Source of the DNA: Incurvaria masculella
Taxonomy: Eukaryota > Arthropoda > Insecta > Lepidoptera > Incurvariidae
NCBI GenBank assembly: GCA_946894095.1
Contig: OX335644.1
Span: forward strand, 15,295,595 to 15,359,594
Length of the DNA: 64,000 nt
Direction: 5' to 3'
This document shows, one piece after another, positions 42,660 through 55,822 of this stretch. The notes under the pieces were generated by a model. It ran no database searches and was not told the origin of the DNA. It worked only from the letters and a program-made list of their open reading frames with translations. Both the position numbers and the translations under genes were made by a program. Each line of letters starts with the position of its first letter. The first letter of the stretch is position 1.

Positions 42660-44480
42660 ACCCATATTTATGTATATGTACTAGTATGGAAGGCCAGTCC
42701 ACTCGCCCCTGAGTCACGAGCCGCGCTATTTTTATTGCTGCTTTGACCGTTGTTAATTAATTGCGATGGTGCCAACCCAGGCGAGATTAACCCTACTACC
42801 TAGTATTTTAGGAATAGGACCTATAATGTTACGTTGAATCCAAACAACCATCCGAATCCTGTCACATAAAATAAAAATATGTAGTTATGTATAAAACTGC
42901 ATATTAAACGTTCGGTAGTAAATAGTCTTTCTAATATAATTAATCTTCATCAAAACAGTACCGATGCAAATAAAAACGGAAATAATAATACAATACCAGG
43001 CTGTTCCATCTTTGAATATTGCACTGCACGCACTTTCCTCTCCTGCACCGTACCACCCGGCGATACCGGCCACCATTCGTCACATCGTGCCGCTGCCTAC
43101 TCACTCATACAATTACAACTGATCAACGTATGCATATAACTGCGCAACACATAAACTTGTGAGAGCGGAACCGGTGAAACGCTTGCAGATTTAATTTATT
43201 TTTACCTTGTTCCAGACTACTTGCGTTATTGCAAAATTAACTCAATGTTGACAATTTATTAAAGTTAATATTTAACGATATAACTCTTATTTCGGTTTTT
43301 TTGCTTATTAATTTATAGCATTAGAAAGTTTTGTTTTAAAAAAAAACACTGTTCCAAGACTTGAAAAATTCTAAAAACTATACAAAATAAAAATTTAATT
43401 TTCTTTTACATATTCTAGAAATAAATTTAGCAATAATTTGTTTGCAAAATTTGTAGCAATAATGCCGCAAGTAAGGTTCGCGGCTTAGATTTTTTTAGTA
43501 AAAACATTTTTTTAAATACATTTCCGTAATTACAAAATTATTGCAAATTCACAGTTACATTACGCCTTAAAAGACTTAACAGATAATTTTTTTTAATACC
43601 GTTTCTAAATATTTGTTTAGGAGATATATATTTTTTAATACATTTTAAATTTTTTTCTATCTTCCGGACCTCTCTAAATGTTGCAAACTTAATGTAAGCA
43701 TATGAACATAAAATTATATATTTCTGAGAAAAAAAAATCATTTCGGATTTCATGTGCTTCTCAAACCGTATCTATCCCGGTCGAGTTTTGTTGTTTGGCT
43801 TGTGAAGGATCGTAGCCCTCGCACAGGGAGCGAATAAAAAAAACATAATTTGTAATAGCGTAGCGAAACTCCATAAAAATACAATAAAATACATAAAGCT
43901 TTAATTAATGTTGCTTCTTCACCTCTTGGTGTGACGTATACCGAACGAAGTTCGTTTTAAAGAATAGTGACTGTTCCTAACGAGCGTTTTAAATATCCCA
44001 AGATGGTAATTAGTTAATTCCAATAATGTAAAACATGATTTCCGTAGGTATCGGGTTTTAGTGTTCTAATCACACTCTATTTCTGAGGTAGATTATATGA
44101 GATATATATTCATAGAAGAATATTGGGGGTTGTCTATTTATAGTTGCCAGAACAGGTCAACTTTTTCAACACTTGATCCATGATTACTACATTATATTTT
44201 TATGTTTAAATTATATTAGAACAAATCTAAAGCCAACACTAAAGTTCCGCTTAATAAGTGTAAAATCTAAATAAATGTCATAATTAAATATAATTATATC
44301 ACAGGTGGGTACCTATTACTCAGTCTTTTCTAAACAAGAATGGGCAAAATTATAAATTGGTCAGTGAATGCTATCGAGAATAGAATATTTAATCTTTAAG
44401 TCATCAAACCCGGAAAATGCACATTTCCGAATTTATTGTACGTAACTTCGTAAACGCGCGTTTGCTAACGCTCTTAGCTG
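42660..44480. other. AT-rich intergenic DNA, no gene seen
   Basis: Only short ORFs with no recognisable motif. Long T and A runs suggest old repeat decay. Confidence 0.5.
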
Positions 44481-44484
44481 TGCA

Positions 44485-44553
44485 TCAGTTCCCTGTATCG
44501 TGTTCTCGTGATCGTAAAATATACGAGCGTCCTAAATAATCGACGAAGAAAAG
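44485..44553 (+). promoter_or_regulatory. Possible promoter initiator and untranslated first exon
   Basis: TCAGT (arthropod initiator consensus) at 44485 is followed 65 bases later by AAAAG|GTACGT, a strong donor at 44554. A plus-strand gene needs an upstream first exon for the coding exon at 58067. This is a guess from motif pairing only. Confidence 0.2.
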
Positions 44554-44774
44554 GTACGTAATGAAATCATATCAAAAATAAGTTCATCTTTTTTACGCTT
44601 TAATGTACAAGGAAAGTGCTTTCAATTAAGCTATAGGTACGGTCACTGAGGCGTGTAGTCTCTGGAAACACAACGCGCAAATTCAGTGTTAATTTGGTCT
44701 ATGGGTTCCGGCACTTAAAAATAATAAAGTGGTTTTAAATTTCTCCCCGAGCATGCCGTAAGAGGAGAATGAGT

Positions 44775-45015
44775 GATTGACGTTCGTTGTTGTGTTTCCA
44801 CGTAAAACTGTAGGTCCCCTTACTTACTAGGTGATAGGGTAAATTCCGCCCAAGTAAGTAATATCATCGCAGTGAATGAACGATGATCTTGGCGGAAAAT
44901 TGTTCGTGTTCTCCATCCAGTTCTACATATGTAGCTGTACCTATAATATAGGTAGGTATTAAGAAGATGTAAGGAATAGGTGTGCTGGGCTAATATCACA
45001 ATGAGAAAAAAGACG
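44775..45015 (+). mobile_element. SINE body copy
   Basis: CACGTAAAACTGTAGGTCCC, TACTAGGTGATAGGG, ATCGCAGTGAATGAACGATG and GTGCTGGGCTAATATCAC match the SINE body. The head is absent. Confidence 0.65.
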
Positions 45016-45019
45016 TCAA

Positions 45020-46620
45020 CTATATTTTGGTTAAATGTCATCTGTGTCAATCAGCACAGTTTTAACAGACTCGACTATAAAATTATAAATAAAATCAGAA
45101 AAACCATTCGGTTGCGATCGATGATCAAGTAAAAGCGTAGGTGTATATATATATGTAAACTAAAATTGATTTAGCTTAAGTAAATTTTAATGAGATATCA
45201 TAAAGAAAGGGTACTTCATTTACAAAAACACTTGTCTAGTCTAGATAATTCACTAGAAACGGTTTCGTAACTGGTGCCATATTATTGGGGTGACAGGGTT
45301 TTATTTTATTCTCAGCGCATGACAGCATGTGCGGCATTAGCCATACATGTGCAGTTACATAAAAAAAGTATTGCATTGGAATGTTTTGCTGATCAGTCCT
45401 GTAGCCGATGAACCGCATATTTACACCACACGCGACTTTTAAGGCTTGGCTGGCTGGCAGGCTGGGATTGGGAAACATATAAACACTTTTACTGTTTTCC
45501 CTTCAGCGTAAATTGATGTAAGAGTAAAGCCATGCGACGCTAGGTTTCCCGGATCTCAATTCACACGACAGTCACGTATTTCTATGTTTTTATAGATTCT
45601 AATAGAGACACATTCGAAATCTCATTGTAATGAATTCGACTTCGCAGTAAAAGAAAATTATTTCTCTTGGCAGTGTAACGACATGAAAACAAGTAAGCGT
45701 TTTAACCGGAATCGAAGGCTTGTAACACAATGTACGAAGACGTTGAATTGATGGATGAAAGCTGATTATTGAGCATTAAGGAAGCCCCCTCGATACTAAT
45801 GCCAAAGATAATACTAATAATTAAAATGCAATGGGAGAAAGTTTATGGTACGAACTGTCGAAATCTCCAGAACCTGTTTAGTTTGCAGCTGTTTCGTTCA
45901 GGGTACTACGCCGACTGTCGCGTCATATCGCCTGCCTATGGTCTTTTGGCACTGAGGTTGGACTTGTGGTTAGCTGCAATGGCTGGATTGTGCACCGAGT
46001 TAAGTATGTTGAGCAACCAGCTCTGGTACCACTTCGGAAATACGGTAGCCAGCTCTTTTGACCCAGGGGAGATCATACACCAAAATAAAGTTCATTAACA
46101 TAAACCAATATGAAGCACATTAACCTACCGCATATGGCCTCTGCTAGGGTGTCACAACACTAGTAGTATTCGCGGCTACCTTTGCTTTAACCCGTTGGTC
46201 ATTGAAAATACTACATCATAAACTACTAAAAGACGAGTTGTTCCTGTCCAAAATATTACGTAATTTAATTAAATATTAAGGAAATACCTTTTTACAAAAA
46301 CGTTCGAACAGCTTCTGTGCCCAACGATGGAATTCTATACATATTGTTCAATGGTTTTTTTATTTGTAACCCACGCCATGAAGAAAGGCATTCACGTTCA
46401 GATATTCTCACTATATGTTACACAATTTATTCACAAAATGTCTCTTAAAAATTTACATGATTTCCATGTACTTATATATGTTGTTTTTCCCTAAAAACTA
46501 TATACGGGCTGTAACAGAAGTAATTTCCGTTTCTTTGGGAGATGAATGTGTAGTCCATACAAAGGAAAACCTTAAAAGTAATTTTACGGTGTATTAAATT
46601 GTAGTTTTACCTGACTTGAG
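45020..46620. other. Intergenic, no gene seen
   Basis: A 109-codon open frame at 45769-46098 has no motif or homology that I recognise. No splice-supported exon is apparent. Confidence 0.45.
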
Positions 46621-46621
46621 C

Positions 46622-46822
46622 TTATGGACTTGCCTTTTATGCCAGAGGTCATGGATTCAAATCTCGGCCCCTTCACTTTCTTCCTCTTTCTTAGTTGGAT
46701 AAGTACATTTCATTACGAATGCGAGATGTTCCAAGGTTCGGAATCTAATCTTAACTATCGTGAACAAATATCGTGATGCTGAGTGTCTTAGCCATCCATG
46801 TTCAATAACATAAAAAACTGTA
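46622..46822 (+). mobile_element. SINE with internal deletion
   Basis: The tRNA-like head (CCAGAGGTCATGGATTCAAA) and TTTCTTCCTCTTTCTTAG linker join after GGTTCGGAATC directly to the 3' end TTAGCCATCCATGTTCAA. The body is missing. Confidence 0.55.
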
Positions 46823-46829
46823 TCGAAAA

Positions 46830-48846
46830 ATGCAAATAAATTCCACGCCAAATAATCGAGCAGAACGAATTGACTTTCGAACATACGAGTATAGCAAAGA
46901 ACAATAACGTTGCACCTCCCCATAAAGTATCTATCCGCCGTGCACGTCTGACGGACAGTCTTTAGAGTAAACACGACAGTGAATGGGTCGCTCCGCTCCA
47001 GCCTGGCTGGAGGGCAGCAGTCCACCCCTTCCCTCCACCACGTTCAGTCGAACAGTCGAGTTCGAGCCAGGCGCCTCTCCACACGCCGGCATGACCGAAA
47101 GTGCGGGAAAATTGACGCGTCACACCAACCCGCTTCCCGCAAACTGTCTGTTCCTTGTTTGAACATTTTGTTTATGGAATTGTAGCATAGAAATGGGTGA
47201 GTTCTATGTCGTTGGATGTTTTCATGATATGCTTACAGCTTGGAATTGGTTTCCTAATATTTTTTTCTATGCAGCTAGATGTTTATTATGCTGATTTTGA
47301 TTCATGCGTAAAAAAATATCATAGAGCCGTTTGAGCTTTAAATGGTGGCCATATTTGGTGGAATATTTGATGTCTGAACTAAACATCAAAACAATAGGTA
47401 CAAGAAACTCATACATATACCGTTTTATTTTACACAGTTTATGGCTTAGTTAGGTAGTTAGATATACTAAAAGCTCAGTGATGTTCAGAATGAATTCGCA
47501 TTTATTTAGGGAGATGATTCTAGAACGGCTAAAACTTGTAGGCGAAAAAAATGTTTGCGTTGCTTGCTTGCAATGTTTGAATGTAAACTCACCTGGTTTG
47601 TTTAGAAAGTTACATTAAGTAAACTTGTCGTAATATTTACGAAAAAGCGGTTATTTCAAATTCATAAAGTAAACTGTTATCATAGACGATAAGGAAGTAG
47701 GGTTTAAACTAGATAGGCACTTAAAAGTTTCGGTGGCTTGAACTCAATAAATACCTGTGTGTTTAAAATAGTAAAATAATATTTTTTTCCGAAATAAAAT
47801 AGGCAATTATTTACGTCAATACATTATGAGCGGCTTTTTTTTGAAATAGCATCACATTTACTAACATATTTTTAAGAGTATTCCCACGAATACCGTGCAT
47901 TGATTACTCCAGCAAGCATGGAAGGACGGGAGTAGCAACCGAAACTGGTTTTTATGGGACTGGCGTAGCCACTACATACCTACATTTGCGGCAACGCCAG
48001 CTAGTGATTTCGCTTACGAATTCGTTTGCTATTGATTTTCTCAAGTTCCGAGGACACGTAAGAACACGTAAGAGTTTCACAAGACGCTATTTAGTGCAAC
48101 GAACGCTCGATGCTGCTCGTCCACTAACTCGAATGAGTTTCGATCGCTACTCTCGTCCTCCCATGCTCGTTGGATTACTCACACCACAAAAATTGTGTAA
48201 CATCGAACAAGTTTATTTACACAGCCGGACATCGATCACAAATCGTACTGACATTATGTCTCGTCGTTACAATTTGTACACTGAGAACATTTTTCGGAGG
48301 CGACATATGACTCAGGATGACGATTTCTATAAAAAAAAGTGTATTTTCAGGAAAAAAAATCTAAAATGAACGTAAAAAGACAACTGTTTTAAATTTTTTT
48401 AGCTATATTTTCCAATCTAAAAGGTATATTAACAAAATTAAAACATACAGATGTAAATTTTGATAATATATTTTAGAATCCTAAATTAAAAACCTAGTAA
48501 AACATTAAGAGCAGTAAACAGTTATCACCGGTAGTATAGGGAAGTGATATTGTAACGACTCTCTCAAGTCATGCTAGGTCTGGCTCTAACGTATGATGCA
48601 AAATACGTTTGTGGGGGCGAAGACAATACATTTGAATATTCAATATTTGCAGTCATTATGCGAACGCAGGTAGACGTTAAATCCAATTATGTAGAATCAT
48701 ACATATTATGCTAACACCCTATTTTAGATTCTCAATTTTCCCGTAGGTAGGTAGGTAGGATGGACTGCAGGATAAATGGGTCCGGTTCCTTTCTCTTCAG
48801 GGGTCCGGTTATTGTCCGGTTCCAATTCCGCCGCTCTAAAGCAGAA
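46830..48846. other. Intergenic, no gene seen
   Basis: A GC-richer patch at 46980-47130 stands out but has no ORF I trust. The 127-codon frame at 47986-48369 starts at a non-ATG codon and has no recognisable domain. Confidence 0.45.
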
Positions 48847-49348
48847 GGCCTATTCCTGGAATTCCGTATTCAGTAATCAGGAATCCTGAGACTATACAAC
48901 CCCTTTTATAGCGGACGAAAAGATATCGGAGCATAGTTTTTTTATTATTCAAGGCAATAAAAATCGCTTTGAAAACCGCTAAAAAAACTGGCCAAGTGCA
49001 AGCCGGACTAGCACACGACTTATATATTTTACCATCGTAAAATATACAAAAAAAAATCACGTTTTTTGTGTGGGGGCCCCCTATTAATTTTAATTATTTT
49101 TAAATTTTACCTATTTGATGTTATAGCGGCAAAATAAATACACACTCTGTGAAAATTTCAGCTGTCTATCTGTTACGGTTTCTGAGATATAGCCCTTTGA
49201 CAGACGGACGGACGGATGGACGGACGAACGGACAGCGGAGGCTTAGTAATAGGGTTCCGTTGGCACCCTTTGGGTACGAAACCCTAAAAAAGAAGCTTTC
49301 TAGACTCAGGATCCCTAATTCCTGATTACGTAGTTCCAGGAATAGGCC
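48847..49348. mobile_element. MITE family C with a nested repeat
   Basis: The outer ends GGCCTATTCCTGGAATTCC and GTTCCAGGAATAGGCC match 41206-41412. Inside, 48988-49288 is a copy of the GGCCAAGTGCAAGCCGGACT...GGGTACGAAACCCT repeat, inserted into the middle. Confidence 0.65.
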
Positions 49349-49479
49349 TGCAGGTGGCGGCAACGCACTGATATAATATAATGTATATTCTTAGGATGCT
49401 TAAATTGAGGCTTGTTGTTTATTTGTGGTTCTTGGTTCTTTGACTTAGAATGTTCTAAAAAAATATATAGTTTGGCCAA

Positions 49480-49800
49480 AGCAGCGCTGGGCTTAATAGG
49501 TACCTGGGCTGCCCTAGGCCTATGGAAGATCGCCTCCCCACCGCTCCGAAATCGAAAGTTTAAAAAAAATCGAATGAGCTAAAAAATTGCTGATGGTAGT
49601 ATTCTAGCCTAGATTATATAGGATTCTCGAAAATTAACAGAGCGCGCCTGCTAAATAAACACTCGCCAAATTATGCCGTCTTCCCTATTTTTACCGCCCT
49701 AGGCCCGATACTACTCTCGACCTGTAGGAAAATCCGCCCTTACGCACAGCCACTGATGCCGCCCCTAGGCCGCGGCCTATGCGGCTTATTGTCAACTCCA
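49480..49800. repeat. Dispersed repeat with GGCCTAGGGCGGC ends
   Basis: CTGCCCTAGGCCTATGG and GCCCCTAGGCCGCGGCC blocks flank an AT-rich interior. A related copy in the other orientation is at 56405-56698 (CGGGCCTAGGGCGGCCC). It does not code for a protein. Confidence 0.45.
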
Positions 49801-51269
49801 AGGTTGCCTTTAGATATTTATGCATACTTAGTGTGTATAAAAAATCCTCATCTATAGACCAGTCAAGTTTTTTTGCGGGTTCTTCTTCGCTGAGTTAATC
49901 AAAACCGTGGATAAATCCGATTGTGTGTGACAAATATAATAGCCTCATACATATGTACATACTGCTTCATAGTCGAATGTGTTTCTCGACGATAAAAGTA
50001 GGTCATACCGAGCTTTGCACTTGATTGGTTCTGGCATCTGCCCGAGAAAATAGAATGGAGATAGTCCATCTATTCGATAGTTAAGTTTATAGGATCACAA
50101 GATGTGATTAAAATTTAGGAGGATGTGTTTGCTCAATAATTACGTTTTCAAAAGAAGACCCAAAAAACCCTTTTTTGGGTCTTCATTAAGACGTTCTATT
50201 GATTTATGTTTCTAAAAAATAAATGTCCACATGAATTATGTAAGTATCCTTTCTTAAACCATTTATTTGAACTGTTTAGTAAGTTTTGAGCTTTTCCTAT
50301 ACGTATTACCAATACATGTTATTTGACAATGCAAAGAAGTACTTACTTACTGCTATTTAAAATACTTAGGTATTCTTTGTCCTACTTTACCTCTGGTTTT
50401 ATTAAGCACGTTCTAGCCACGGATAACCGTGCCAACCCCTCATGCTTAAGTCAAAAACTCCTAAAATCCCCACAGTTACTTGAAACCTCCCCTACGTACA
50501 ATTTACGTTTTGCAATATTTATGGTAAACACTGATGATGGTTTTTTTTTTAATTTAACTCGGCATTAATACATAATAATATTCTACTAAGTCACTGGGTC
50601 AACCAAAATGTGATTGGCTAGATTGGGTTATTCTGGGGCCCAAAACGTATGTACACACCTATATTTTTCCGTCATCGTGATATTGTCAAATGGAACTAAT
50701 GCTATAGTAAAATCACTGGATTGTTTTCAACTTCCTCGATGCCTTGCTATAATTTTTAATATAACGGAACCACGGAGGATAACGGAACCTAACGTAAGAT
50801 AAGGTTACCTAATCTAACCTAATCTGACCAAACAGGACACTTAATAGTCAGTGAAATTGTAAAATCACTGGATTATTATCAATCGTCTCTATTTCTACGT
50901 ACTATACATTTATGTACTACTAGCAGCCCGTCCCGGCTTTGCACGGGCATAATATAATTTCAAAAATATTATTTTGACACAATGATACACAAATAAACCT
51001 TTCTTACATAGAGTTCCTAAAAAAAGAGCATATACCTACATTGAAATATTTGAAATAAAAATAACAAATTTTGTGAATATATTTTTTTTGTATTTTTTTT
51101 CTTTTCTTAATTATTGTAAAAATGTCATAACCACAAAACAAATGCCATTAAATAAATAATGTATTGGGTTAAAGCCAGGGAGTAAACACTATTTGATGTT
51201 GTTTTATTTTTCACTAAATAATTAGCTTAACTGTTATTATGATACTTTTGAGATTACCGCGGTCGTGAG

Positions 51270-51360
51270 ACATGTTTGAAAAATGTTACGGCTTTTGAGA
51301 ATGTCTTTGGAGAATGTATCTTCCTGCCGCGTGAAAAGCCGTAACATTTTTCAAACATGT
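51270..51360. repeat. Perfect 27-bp inverted repeat (hairpin), 37-base loop
   Basis: Arms 51270-51296 and 51334-51360 are exact inverse copies beginning ACATGTTTGAAAAATG. The size and shape resemble a pre-miRNA, but there is no expression evidence. Confidence 0.8.
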
Positions 51361-52084
51361 TAAACTGTTATTAGCTACCTACAACTACTACTATAACCTA
51401 CAACTAAAAAGTATTTAATCGAAAATCATAAAAACTATTTAAGTCACTTATTTATTAGGATATCCAAATGTACAACATAAATTAATGGGTCTAGTTCTGC
51501 AAAGAACTTTTTGAATACGTTTAGTTACCTACTAAACTAATTATCATCAAGCGACAAAATATTCCGCACACGGCTGCTGCGTAGGGAGCCGACTAACTCT
51601 CCTCCCGTACCTCTGAGTGACGCCTACAAACTAGTCGTGGAGGTTTCCACTGGTCTTCGAAAACGTTGGTAACTGTTATTGCTGATGCCGATAGCCGTTA
51701 GCGGAAACGGTTTCAAAAACAAATGAAAGAAAACTCCCTCTCCCTACTTCTCACCTTTTTTTTTGTTTTTTGGCTGGACAGGAATGGGTATAATGACATC
51801 TAGCACGGTTCGATCATCTCACATGAATTCTGAATCTCGAGTGCAGTGACCTGTATTCTCAACAAAACTCTAAATCAAGAAAGGGGTTTTGTTACTATGT
51901 AGTTATCGCAAACAATTAAGAAGTCAGACAAAACTTTTTATCCTCGACAAAATAATCCCCAGAAATAATATAACACAAACGATAAATAAACATAATTATC
52001 ATTTATTTTATATGCCTATTAGCATTTAGAAATACTAATCGTTGGACTTTTTCTGTAAGCAAACCACAACGACGGTCGTTAACA

Positions 52085-52400
52085 ATGTAGCCCCTCTTTG
52101 ACTACAGTGCGCACTGCGCGCGCGCATTACAGTTTCGGCGGTAACCGGCGGTAAAGAGTCGCCGGCTACAAGCCGCAACGAAGTAATTATGAATATTACT
52201 ATTACTCGTAACCCCAGTTACGAGAGTCGCCGGCTTCAAGCCGGTTACAGCTACATTGCGCGAGCGAGACAGTCGCGGCTGGCGGGTCGTTGCGTCTAGA
52301 CGTCTCGCAACCTACGTGCTTTCGTTGCCGCGCCGCGTGCGCGATCCAGTGCGCTACAAGAAATTTGTAGCGGCCATACTGCTCGGCGTAAAATGAATAC
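52085..52400. other. CpG-dense segment of unknown function
   Basis: About 300 bases rich in CpG inside a strongly AT-rich region. It includes GCGCGCGCG, a direct repeat of GAGTCGCCGGCTxCAAGCCG (about 52157 and 52224) and palindromic TCTAGACGTCTCG-type blocks. No coding frame can be defended. Confidence 0.5.
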
Positions 52401-53142
52401 TTCGTTTTTACACTAGTAACAGTTATACAAACCCATTTCTCATTTCTCGACCCACGACTACTACAAACTCTAAAACGCATAGTTGGCCGAGCGGAGTTTT
52501 TTCTAATTTTTAAACTCATGATATCTTTCGTATGAAATGTCCGAATCGAATAATTCAAAAAGTAATATAAAGGTATTGAAACAGTCTTAAATAATAGTTT
52601 ATTTATTTTGATAAGGATTAATATCTAGGTACAAATAAAGAGCCTATTCTAGCGGCGGTATTTAAATTTTTATTTTAAAATAAATGCACACTTATTGTGA
52701 CATAACTATAATAGTTAGATGTATGCTGTCGCGACATTTTTTGTAGTTAATAATGTGTTCTATAAAATTGTGCTACATCATTTTGTTCTATCGTGAATAG
52801 TTTTCGCAGCGCACGCGATGTAAGGAACATTCTTGGTAATTTTATTGCACCTTGGGTTACGTTATCGGAGTTTTGGTAAGGATCCCTATTTTTTTTAAGA
52901 TAAAACATAGCCTATGTCCCTCGGATAGACTGTAGCTTTCCAACGGTGAAATATTTTTTTAAATCCGTTTAGTAGTTTCAGAGCCTATTCGGTTCATATA
53001 AACAAACACTCAAACCTTTCCTCTTCATATAATAGTATAGAAGTATAGATAAATCGAACCTAACCGAAACGAACTACGTCCAGTAAAAGTCAGTAATTTT
53101 ACAACATTACTAGCAAAATTGTAAATTCTAAAATAGTCTGTA

Positions 53143-53850
53143 ATTTAAGTAAATATCCTTTTTCGTACTATGCAGATACGTCGCTTATTCCAAGGAATGT
53201 TATATGTATGTTTGTATGTATAATCGACCGTGAAGCAAAGACACATTAAATTAAAGAAAGAGCCCAGTAAAATGAACTACTTTACGAATATACTGCAAGG
53301 CTGGACCCGAACAAGCAAAACATAACATTTGCGGGTATTGCTTCTTCCAATTTCGCTACCGGCTGTAGACCCACAATTTGGAATTCTCCTACAGTCTCTC
53401 CTCCCGTAATCAATGCGTCCTACTAACACAGTGATTCATACTATAGTTACATACATTGATTTAAGGCTTGTCCTGCACTGCGGACATTGAGACTGAATAT
53501 TCAAACATATTGCCGTCGTCACCAAAATCGTATTTGGCATCAGACGCTAGAGCCGGTCCTAGGTTGACTTAAGTAAATATACTTTTTCGTACTAAGCATA
53601 TACGTCGCTTATTCAATGAAATGTGATATGTATGCATGTATAATCGACCGTGAGCAAGGACACATTAATTAAAGAAAGAGCCCAGTAAAAAGAACTACGA
53701 ATATAGTGAAAGGCTGGACCCGAACTAGCATAACATACCTACCATTCGCGGGTATTACGTCTGCCAATTTCGTTGTACCTTCTGTAGACCCATAATTTGG
53801 AATTATCCTAAAGTCTCTTTTCCTGTAATCTCTAATTTTACAATAATACT
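53143..53850 (+). repeat. Tandem pair of a ~420-bp repeat
   Basis: The start TTAAGTAAATATxCTTTTTCGTACTA at 53143 and 53563, TAATCGACCGTGA, AAGAAAGAGCCCAGTAAAA and CAAxGGCTGGACCCGAAC recur in order about 420 bases apart. A third copy is at about 63185-63640. The family is unknown. Confidence 0.6.
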
Positions 53851-55294
53851 AGAGGTGTTATAAAATTACGGTTTATATTACGGTGACAGCAATAGGGATT
53901 GCACCTCCATTACCCCCGAGGGGTTAAAAATCCTGGTTGATGGTATGCTGCACCGAGTAAGGCTGCAAGCATCTGCACTTCTCGTGAATGCATGAGGCGG
54001 CGCTTTGCGGTGCGTCCAACTCAAGACCGAGTACCAGTCGGCCATTCCCCTGAATGAATGCCTTTCTTTGGAATTCCGTGATCCGGAGTCAACAATATTT
54101 CTCTTGAGAAAACAGCTTTGACAGCTGCTGTATCGACTTGGTTTTCTCGATGGAAAAGCACTCTGAGCACAGAATTCCAAGAATATACCCCAGTTTGCCT
54201 CCGCTTAATCGCAGGGCGGTCTACACGCTGCGTATGTACTAGTGTCTGTTATTTTGCTCTCTGGTCCCGGCGTATAGGTGCCTCACCTCTATTACTGCGT
54301 CGCAGCTGCATGTATGTTTCTTAGGCCCGTCGTCCACTAGAAACGTAATCGAGCGGGCGGCTACAATCGTACACGAGCGGGAACGCGGCGCAAGCGGCAG
54401 ACGTTGCTCTGTGGAACTTGAATTCATCCAACCTACATCAGAATTAGAGCACGCCCTTGTGTTGACATTAAGATTTTGAGAATGAACCGATTATTTAACC
54501 TATTTCTCTGCTGCACCTCCAGGATATGGAACAGTCTGTGTGTGTGTATTTCCTTAAACCTGGGAGTCTTTAAACGTAATTTAAACAAGCTTGATAGCTC
54601 AGCGGAAGTCCGCAAATCCGCTGGTAAGGTGGCTTGCTTTGCGTGTTTTCGCAAGTCGAGGTGGATTTAGCTTTTTTGAGTAACACCTTGCTTTTTCATA
54701 AAAAGACACCCAAAAAATGTTTTTTAATTCCGCTCGTAAAACTCATTTCTTGGCAAATGGATGTAGCTTTCAAGGAAATATTTTTTTTTCTCGTTCCATG
54801 ACGAATAAGAAGGTACAGTCCCCAATTCCTTTGCATACACTCGAAAACAAAACTCCCCACGCGTGAAGGCGCTTTCAGTGGAAGACCGGTACCAGTAGGC
54901 TCCAGTGGATGACCAGACTATTGCGCGCTTTTAGTACAACGATTCTCACACTGATGTCTATTTGCCGCTTCTGTTCCATATTGCTTTTGTGCTTAGAATC
55001 TCACGACACACCTGCACTGAAGTAGATGTTTGGCTCACAGCTGGGGTAAGCATCCCTCCAGGGCTCTAGTAAGGTATTCTTAGATTCTGAGACACCGCCG
55101 TTCAGAGAGCAGATAAACTCAAACAAAACTTTAGTCATCAAGTTAGGCACGTCTTATCAAACAGAGTGGTTTTTGGAATAAAGCTTGCGATAAATTCTTA
55201 TAACACCAGACTAGACAAATACGTACCAGATACGAGACCAATGTTAACGATGTGATTGCACCTCTACATATAAGTTTTCGATATAACCATTTAA

Positions 55295-55822
55295 GGTGGC
55301 CCAACCCGACGGGACTAACTCATTCGCGGGCACGGTACAAAACCGTGCTGTTGCGCTCTTGGACCTTGTCTGTTTCAACGAATAAGACAGGCTGATGAGG
55401 AAGATGCAACATGTCCACAAAAAAGACAATGTGCATAGTGTATGATTTGATAAGATTTACGAAAATTTTAATTACGAAACGACTTATAGCTAAAAGTAAA
55501 CCACGACCGCTGTAGTCAAAAATCTAACAAAAACCAAATAAATTTTGATTAAATAAGCTGTCTGATGATTATCTTTTTAAGATGTTCTTTCTTTATTATT
55601 GCGTAATCCACCTCCAAAGTTATTGTATGAAACGCGCAAAAAATTCGAACTTTCTGACCTTATAACTTAGAAACCAAACACAATTTTACAATGCCAACGG
55701 TCATCAGACATCTAGTTCGATCAAATAAAGCTATTTTAAGCAAAATTTTGGATCTTTGACAAGAAATATGGTCGTGATCTTCTTTCCCCGTTTGTATGGG
55801 GAGTTGAGCGGGATGGCCCACC
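55295..55822. mobile_element. TTAA MITE family A, 528-bp copy
   Basis: TTAA at 55291-55294 and 55823-55826, with ends GGTGGCCCAACCCG and CGGGATGGCCCACC. It is the most complete single unit of the family and has no transposase. Confidence 0.8.

Larger units (their letters stand above)
50920..53041 (-). mobile_element. Helitron-like element, 2.1 kb, with CpG-dense core
   Basis: On the minus strand it begins TCTATACTATTATATGAAG (53041) and ends with hairpin CCCGTGCAAAGCCGGGACGGG then CTGCTAG (50920). These are 5' TC and 3' hairpin plus CTAG ends as in Helitrons. No Rep/helicase frame is present, so it is non-autonomous. It carries a perfect hairpin (51270-51360) and a CpG-rich segment (52085-52400). 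Confidence 0.55.

Noticed and set aside
45769..46098. 109-codon open frame
   Set aside because: No recognisable motif and intergenic composition; likely chance.
47040..47080. TCAGT initiator in a GC-rich patch as promoter
   Set aside because: No fitting downstream element, no donor site and no gene to attach it to.
47986..48369. 127-codon open frame
   Set aside because: Non-ATG start, basic low-complexity product, no domain or splice sites.
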